Shown: piece after piece, positions 34,171 to 38,030 of the stretch
Layout of the letters: the number at the start of each line of letters is the position of its first letter
How positions within the stretch are numbered: the stretch's first letter is position 1
Source of the DNA: Verrucomicrobiota bacterium
GTDB taxonomy: Bacteria > Verrucomicrobiota > Verrucomicrobiia > Limisphaerales > Fontisphaeraceae
Length of the DNA: 38,030 nucleotides
Assembly: GCA_037139415.1 (NCBI GenBank)
Contig: JBAXGN010000060.1
Location: 1-38,030, forward strand
Direction of reading: 5' to 3'
Notes under the pieces: model-generated
The model's input: only the letters and a program-made list of their open reading frames with translations
Databases searched by the model: none
What the model was told of the DNA's origin: nothing
Translations under genes and position numbers: made by a program

Positions 34171-34574
34171 GCCGCGCACCCGCCCATATGTGTCGGGAGA
34201 ATCCCAAGGGGATTCCGGCCTCCAGCCCAGGATTGGACCGTTGGGGGAAAAGGGGAACGGGCCTATCCTGGGTCCCCACCGCCAACGTGGATAAACCCTG
34301 TAAGGGTTTCGGCCTCTGGTCCCGTCGCCGTTCATGGCCTCCCCCCCCCGATGGGATGAAGACCTCAGGAAAACCGCCCAATTGGGCGTCTCCTTATGGA
34401 CACCCGCACCCACTCAAATTTGAACGGAGCAAATCCAAAGCGGCGTCGCAGCCCCTTCACCCTTCCTTGCCGCACGCACTCCAAAATCGGTAACCGTACG
34501 TACTGCAAACTGTGTTGAAATGGTCGAACTCCGTCTGCTCACACGAAGGCACAAAGGCACGAAGAAACGTCAGT
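34171..34574. other. Palindrome-rich spacer without a convincing gene
   Basis: This 404-nt stretch contains several inverted repeats: AATCCC/GGGATT at about 34200-34214, CCCAGGAT/ATCCTGGG at 34226-34233 and 34265-34272, AAACCCT-GTA-AGGGTTT at 34293-34309, and the perfect palindrome CGCCCAATTGGGCG at 34375-34388. Copy 2 of the 23-bp direct repeat is at 34469-34491, and a cacgaaggcacaaaggcacg phrase at about 34543-34562. A structured RNA or a decayed mobile element is possible. Confidence 0.5.
34469..34491 (+). repeat. 23-bp direct repeat, copy 2
   Basis: Exact match to 33754-33776, 715 bp away, with no gene directly downstream on the plus strand. Confidence 0.75.
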
Positions 34575-35504
34575 TCATTCCAGGTATTTTTCGACAAATT
34601 TCAGCTTCTCCTTGGGAACGCACAAGGCGTCCTGCTTATATTGCGCATAATTCTGGCACCTCGCAAAGCGCCATGCGTTTGAATGTGGATTAACCCTGAT
34701 AAAGATTTCGTAATCCAACGCACGAAAAAACTTGTCAACATCAACGATGGACTGACTGTGCCATTTTAAACAATGCTCCATAAACTCCCCAAAGACAACT
34801 GGCCTTTGTTGGCGGAGGAGCTCCCGCGCCCCCATCATGGCAAAGAGGTCATAGCCATCCGTATCAATTTTAATCAAGGTGACATTGCCTGGTAATGTTC
34901 CGGCAAGTACCAAAGAGTCAATGGTTCGAACCTTGAGTTTATTGGTGACGCATTTCCAATTACCGCCTGCCGGAACAATGTTTGCAGTGCCAGTACCTTG
35001 ACCAAGCACTAGATCGTGTTCCACCTGGATTTCCACATCTTTTTCCACTTCTCCGACAGCGAAATTAATGCATTTCATTTCGGCCTCCAAACCACTCAAC
35101 TTGATATTGGCAGCCAGTGCAAGCTGGTTATCTTTGACAGCTTCGATGCAATAAACGAACGGGGGGGGGCAACCCGCTGCTTTATTATAAGTGGCAAAAG
35201 GTATAGAAATTAGGCCAATATTTGCGCCAATGTCGAGAAAACAACCCTTCGGATCGTGTATGGAGGAGAGGAACTCAAGGGTGGACTCTTCAAATACATC
35301 CATAAAATACGCCATGCGTTCATGGTGACAAAATAGATCCAATCTCACTTGATATGGGCAAGGCTTATGTAGGGTGGTTTGAACAAAAATGTGCTTTGCA
35401 TTAAAGCCTAATTTTTTGTGTAGCAACAACATTGCACGCACTTTCCCGCGAAAGTTGGGCAACCTGCGAACGATGGCACAAAAAGCAAGCCAGATTTTTA
35501 ACAT
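34575..35504 (-). CDS. FkbM family methyltransferase
   Basis: The 309-residue product has the FkbM-type SAM-binding motif CFLDIGANIGLISIPFA (about 87-103), a following acidic motif YCIEAV, and the late FGEFMEH region. FkbM proteins O-methylate sugars and other small molecules, often in surface polysaccharide or natural-product clusters; here no such cluster is adjacent. The gene is clearly AT-richer than its neighbours and lies between a palindrome-rich spacer and the second FN3 locus, so it may have been acquired. A nine-G run (35162-35170) stays in frame, coding for the Pro-rich stretch GCPPPFV. Confidence 0.87.
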   Translation of the reverse strand: MLKIWLAFCAIVRRLPNFRGKVRAMLLLHKKLGFNAKHIFVQTTLHKPCPYQVRLDLFCHHERMAYFMDVFEESTLEFLSSIHDPKGCFLDIGANIGLISIPFATYNKAAGCPPPFVYCIEAVKDNQLALAANIKLSGLEAEMKCINFAVGEVEKDVEIQVEHDLVLGQGTGTANIVPAGGNWKCVTNKLKVRTIDSLVLAGTLPGNVTLIKIDTDGYDLFAMMGARELLRQQRPVVFGEFMEHCLKWHSQSIVDVDKFFRALDYEIFIRVNPHSNAWRFARCQNYAQYKQDALCVPKEKLKFVEKYLE

Positions 35505-35583
35505 AATGTTTTGAGTAACTGTATTAATCTAATAATAGAAAATGAACCGATCATTGGAATTCAAAATTTTCAATCGAAATTTG

Positions 35584-35889
35584 TCATATTCGTCGCATCG
35601 CCTGGAGCGTGGCGTTCATGGTGTTCAGGATGGTGCCCACTTCCCATTGCGTGGGCGGTTCGCTGACGGTGAAGTCCATCGTGGCGACGCTGTTGGTGTT
35701 GCCGCTGCTGTTGGCGGTGACGCCATTAACGGCGTCATTGAGCTGTTGTTGGGTGACGTAGCCGGTGGGCAGCGCGTCAATGCGGGCGTTCACGGCGTCA
35801 ATCATGGCCTTTAGGGCGTTGAGTTGTTCACGGAGTTCTGCCGCGGACGCCACGGATTCGTCGGCGGGCTTTGAGGGATCGAAAGGCAT
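35584..35889 (-). CDS. 101-residue protein of the second FN3 locus
   Basis: The protein starts MPFDPSKPADESVASAAELREQLNALKAMID and ends FTVSEPPTQWEVGTILNTMNATLQAMRRI, with short helices joined by NGVTANSSGNTNSVATM. I recall proteins with this opening (DPxKPA...SAELRxQLNxLK) and this ending (TVSxPPTQ.EV..I..K.) in Verrucomicrobiota, often with collagen-like middles; this is memory, not a search. No signal peptide, no catalytic motif. It is read in the same direction as the FN3 gene, with the four-helix-bundle cassette between them. A trimeric or fibre-like structural role is a guess. Confidence 0.7.
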   Translation of the reverse strand: MPFDPSKPADESVASAAELREQLNALKAMIDAVNARIDALPTGYVTQQQLNDAVNGVTANSSGNTNSVATMDFTVSEPPTQWEVGTILNTMNATLQAMRRI

Positions 35890-35897
35890 AATGAAAA

Positions 35898-35925
35898 AGT
35901 ATTAAGGATTAAGTATTAAGGATTA
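35898..35925 (+). repeat. Left repeat flanking the four-helix-bundle gene (2 x 14 bp)
   Basis: AGTATTAAGGATTA occurs twice in perfect tandem at 35898-35911 and 35912-35925. Its reverse complement, with a short insertion, flanks the other side of the four-helix-bundle gene at 36374-36400. A third related stretch (aaggattaaggataaaagag) at about 35969-35988 leads to the gene's stop codon. Confidence 0.75.
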
Positions 35926-35990
35926 AACGGTGGGTGGTTCTGGTTTTGAATGGATTTTGCATTGATACAAGGATTAAGGATAAAAGAGGG

Positions 35991-36353
35991 TTAAGGGTTA
36001 CGGACTTTTTTGTGGATGCTGGTAAGGATGGCGTTTAGCTGGCGGGTTTCTTCCCGGAGTGGATCGAGGCTTGGGGCGGGAATCGTGCCGCTGCGCAGCA
36101 ATAGTTCCAGCCAATACTCCGTTTCCTCGATCTCTTTCAGGCAATCGCCCACTTTGGCGGCAAACTCCGCCGGGGAACGCGCGCGGGACGCCTCGCGGTA
36201 ATTGGCCCCCACTGAGGTACCCGCGCGCAACGCCTGTTTGCCCAACACCTGGGCGACGGTTCCCTTGGGCAGACCCGCATAGGCACGAATGATGGCCAGG
36301 GCAAACGCCATGGTGCGTTCTTTCAAATCCCGGTTGCGATCATTGTCCATCAT
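35991..36353 (-). CDS. Four-helix-bundle protein (S23/IVS-encoded type)
   Basis: The 120-residue product has the family's four helices and hallmark sequence: DLKERTMAFALAIIRAYAGLPKG, LGKQALRAGTSVGANYREASRA, EFAAKVGDCLKEIEETEYWLELL and a final LRQLNAILTSIHKKV-like helix (ETRQLNAILTSI). Members were first found in 23S rRNA intervening sequences and resemble the Avd accessory protein of diversity-generating retroelements, but no reverse transcriptase or template repeat is nearby. They are widespread and mostly of unknown function. The start may be ATG 36353 or 36350; an AAGG lies about 10 nt upstream. The gene is bracketed by inverted repeats, unlike its neighbours. Confidence 0.88.
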   Translation of the reverse strand: MMDNDRNRDLKERTMAFALAIIRAYAGLPKGTVAQVLGKQALRAGTSVGANYREASRARSPAEFAAKVGDCLKEIEETEYWLELLLRSGTIPAPSLDPLREETRQLNAILTSIHKKVRNP

Positions 36354-36373
36354 AGGCTGCCTTGCGCTTTTTA

Positions 36374-36400
36374 TACTTAATCCTTTATCCTTAATACTTT
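36374..36400 (-). repeat. Right repeat flanking the four-helix-bundle gene (inverted)
   Basis: On the minus strand it reads AAAGTATTAAGGAT followed by AAAGGATTAAGTA. This matches the tandem at 35898-35925 in inverted orientation. It lies between the FN3 stop codon and the four-helix-bundle start. Confidence 0.7.
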
Positions 36401-36402
36401 CC

Positions 36403-37323
36403 TCACAGCACCACAATTTCTTTGTCTTCGCTCGGCTGGCTTTCGCCGGTGTCGTTGGCGGCGGTGACGCGGAATTTGACGGTCTTGCCGGTGGGCAGGC
36501 CGGTGAGGCGCACGTCGCTGTTGTCGCGGTTGATGACGTGGCGGAAGTCTTCATCCACGTCCACGACCTGAATAAAGATGCGGTAGTAGTTGGCGCGGCG
36601 GGAATCGGGCCAATCGGCCAGGAGCACGCCGGGGCCATCGGTGGTGACGATGAGGTTTTCCGGGATTTCGGGCAGATCGGGCGCGCCGGGTTGGTCCAGG
36701 CCAAAGGCGTCCCAGCGCGGGTCCAGCGGGTCCATCAGGGGGGTGAGTTCCTGGATGAGGGCGCGCATGCGCACGCGCAGGGTTTCCATGGCGGCATCGC
36801 GGGCGACGCGTTTTTGGGAGGCGGCGACGACGCCGTCATTCCAGGCCTCGTGGGCGTCGTGCATGGCGTCAAAGAGGAGGCCGGCCTTGGCGGCGGTGAC
36901 TTCCAGCGGCGCGTTTTCCATGGTGGGATTCTTGGTGAGGTAGGTCTTGAGGTCGGTGCAGAGTTGGCTGCGCTTGGCCTGGTTGCCGGGGACGGCGGTG
37001 GAACCACCCGGCCAGTTGGTGCCCTGCCAGTTCTGGTTCCAGTGTTCGCCGAATTTCTGGGCAAAGATGGCGCGGGTGGCCTTGATGAAGGCCCGCATGT
37101 TGGAGTCGGCAATGCGGATGTTCGCGCCCAGGGTTTTTTTGGCCTTTTTGGCGTCGCTGAAGTTCATGGTGGCGGTATCCGTGGCGGCGATGTCCACGAG
37201 GAATTTGGCCTCGGTGTTTTGTTTGACGCCGATCACGGTTTCATACCGGTGGAGACCGTCCACCATGTCTCTGGCCAAGCTCATGACCTGGCCGTATTGG
37301 TTGGGGATGGGGTTGCTTGCCAT
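36403..37323 (-). CDS. Helical protein with C-terminal fibronectin type III domain, second locus
   Basis: The 306-residue product lacks a signal peptide. Residues about 1-205 are largely helical (ARDMVDGLHRYETVIGVKQ, DAKKAKKTLGANIRIADSN, AKAGLLFDAMHDAHEAWND, METLRVRMRALIQEL). After a Pro-rich linker (PGAPDLPEIPENL), an FN3 domain spans about 220-306, with YRIFIQVVDVD, RLTGLPTGKTVKFRVTAAN and ESQPSEDKEIVVL. It shares with the gene at 370-1005 the layout helical region plus FN3, an in-frame 27-codon leader with an RYG motif, and an upstream 21-bp-period array. The N-terminal sequences of the two are not obviously homologous. ATG 37323 has no clear ribosome-binding site. Function unknown. Confidence 0.8.
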   Translation of the reverse strand: MASNPIPNQYGQVMSLARDMVDGLHRYETVIGVKQNTEAKFLVDIAATDTATMNFSDAKKAKKTLGANIRIADSNMRAFIKATRAIFAQKFGEHWNQNWQGTNWPGGSTAVPGNQAKRSQLCTDLKTYLTKNPTMENAPLEVTAAKAGLLFDAMHDAHEAWNDGVVAASQKRVARDAAMETLRVRMRALIQELTPLMDPLDPRWDAFGLDQPGAPDLPEIPENLIVTTDGPGVLLADWPDSRRANYYRIFIQVVDVDEDFRHVINRDNSDVRLTGLPTGKTVKFRVTAANDTGESQPSEDKEIVVL

Positions 37324-37404
37324 ATATTTAACTTTGGTTTTTGGGGTTAGGGTTTCGTGTTCGTCGTAACAAAAGTGGCCCCAGCGGCCGTGACCGTAGC
37401 GCAT
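37324..37404 (-). other. In-frame 27-codon leader of the second FN3 gene with RYG motif
   Basis: ATG 37404 lies exactly 27 codons before ATG 37323 and in frame with it. The residues begin MRYGHGRWGHFCYDEHE. Compared with the first locus, R-Y-G, G and F are identical and two aromatic positions are conserved, with spacing kept. It may be the authentic N-terminus or a leader peptide. Confidence 0.5.
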
Positions 37405-37499
37405 GTGATTGGTGAGTTGAGGGTTGCGGTTGTAGGAGCCGGGGGCTGACCGCCCAGGCGTCCAACCGGGCGGAACGCCGACGGGATGCCCCAAAAAGG

Positions 37500-37880
37500 C
37501 GATTTTGGGAGCTCCAGAGTGGATTTATGCCCGGAACAAGGGTTGGGCGGCAGTCCAAGCCGTGGGAACGCAGGCGCGAAGCGTTTTTTGGACCGCCAGC
37601 GGGTTTTTGCGCACCAAAAAAGGTTTTTTTCGTCCTCCAGAAATTATTTATGCACGGGAAAAGGCTTTTTGTGACCATAAAAAAACTTTTATGATGGGAA
37701 AAAGGCTTTTTTGGCTCACAAAAGTTTTTTTGCGATGGGAAAAAGGGTTTTTGCGTCCATAAAAAATCTTTTACGACCGAGAAAAGGGTTTTTTGGTGCG
37801 TAAAAACGTTTTTGCGGGTGAAAAAAGGGTTTTTTGGTGCACAAATTTCCGTAGTCGGGTGGGAAAACGGTTCTTGAGTG
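37500..37880. repeat. 21-bp-phased A-tract/T-tract array
   Basis: T runs recur at 37503, 37524, 37543, 37563, 37584, 37604, 37624, 37645, 37666, 37687, 37707, 37725, 37748, 37769, 37789, 37809, 37830 and 37871, that is every 20-21 bp over about 370 bp. From about 37613 each T run is preceded by an A run, giving units of the type gggAAAAAGGcTTTTTtgg. Two unit types alternate (gggaaaaaggcttttt and cataaaaaaacttttatg), so the full period is about 42 bp. Early units (37500-37600) are GC-rich relatives. Each unit is close to self-complementary, so the array looks alike on both strands. Stops interrupt all frames; it is not coding. Confidence 0.85.
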
Positions 37881-37998
37881 GATTGAATGGCAGTTACTTG
37901 CGCAAAAATGGCGCGTCGGGAGGGAAAAGGCTGGGGATAGGTTAGAGCCTCATGACTTCGGCTGCTACCGTGGATGGATGGCGCGGTCAGGCGCTCAG

Positions 37999-38030
37999 TT
38001 GGGCGTTGGTTGGCTTGGGCGTTGGTTGGC
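37999..38030. repeat. Two perfect tandem copies of a 16-bp unit at the window edge
   Basis: TTGGGCGTTGGTTGGC occurs at 37999-38014 and 38015-38030. The repeat may continue beyond the window. The stretch 37881-37998 between this and the A/T array shows no gene. Confidence 0.8.

Noticed and set aside
36289-37350. 353-codon plus-strand frame opposite the second FN3 gene
   Set aside because: Gly/Val/Ala-rich shadow of the FN3 gene without domain features.
35584-37404. Diversity-generating retroelement, suggested by the Avd-like four-helix bundle
   Set aside because: No reverse transcriptase, template repeat or variable-repeat target (C-type lectin) was found in the window.
37328-37762. Open frames of 85-116 codons on both strands across the A/T array
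   Set aside because: Their Lys/Phe-rich heptads come directly from the 21-bp A/T units; similar frames appear on both strands and are cut by stops as the array continues.
37500-37880. CRISPR array
   Set aside because: Units are about 21 bp with no separate constant repeat and variable spacer, tract spacing is too short, and no cas gene is nearby.
1-38030. rRNA, tRNA or replication origin
   Set aside because: No tRNA cloverleaf, rRNA motif or DnaA-box cluster was recognised by eye; a covariance-model scan would be decisive.

Overview
The window reads as chromosomal DNA of a GC-rich Verrucomicrobiota bacterium, most like the Pedosphaera/Limisphaerales lineage. The signs are a sulfatase, a delta-60-repeat secreted protein, Tat-type Gfo/Idh/MocA oxidoreductases, ThuA and xylose-isomerase-like TIM-barrel proteins with export signals, a small bacterial PUR-alpha (DUF3276-type) protein, and spacers full of short degenerate repeats. 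This placement is inference; no rRNA or tRNA gene was seen.

Layout. 1-1059: a 21-bp-periodic repeat array, a 27-codon leader and a small fibronectin-III (FN3) protein, closed by a strong intrinsic terminator. 1307-9768: sulfatase, a GH65-like secreted hydrolase behind a delta-60 protein on the minus strand, then an SGNH hydrolase overlapping a SprT-like metallopeptidase. 9803-13000: accessory DNA with a pRiA4b ORF-3-like zinc protein, a short Phd-type antitoxin, a deleted ISAs1-like element with perfect 20-bp inverted ends carrying a DUF6788 gene, a lipoprotein made of a lone Hsp70 substrate-binding domain, and a frameshifted SUMF1-like gene. 13096-20018: TIM-barrel protein, Gfo/Idh/MocA oxidoreductase, BaiN/YhiN-type flavoprotein, TPR protein and PQQ-like propeller. 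20283-25159: five genes all joined by 4-nt start/stop overlaps (lipoprotein, C45 autoproteolytic acyltransferase, PlsC-type acyltransferase, FabZ-like dehydratase, flavodoxin-fold/SCP2 protein), apparently one lipid-modifying pathway. 25303-32745: PUR-alpha protein with terminator, an exported CinA-like protein, a small conserved protein, and a minus-strand cluster (Gfo/Idh/MocA, HEAT, ThuA, TIM barrel) suited to sugar or cyclitol catabolism. 33030-34574: a DUF433/DUF5615 toxin-antitoxin pair, a permease fragment and a palindrome-rich spacer between 23-bp direct repeats. 34575-38030: FkbM methyltransferase, then a second FN3 locus (101-aa protein, four-helix-bundle gene bracketed by inverted repeats, FN3 protein, 27-codon leader, and a large A/T-tract array of 21-bp period).

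The most unusual signal is the recurring arrangement at both ends of the window. A 21-bp-phased array lies about 170-200 bp upstream of an FN3-protein ATG, and an in-frame stretch of exactly 27 codons with a shared RYG-x3-[YW]-G-x-F-x-[WY] motif precedes that ATG. The two arrays differ in base composition but share the period, the position and the downstream gene type. I know of no described system with this build. Its function is unknown.
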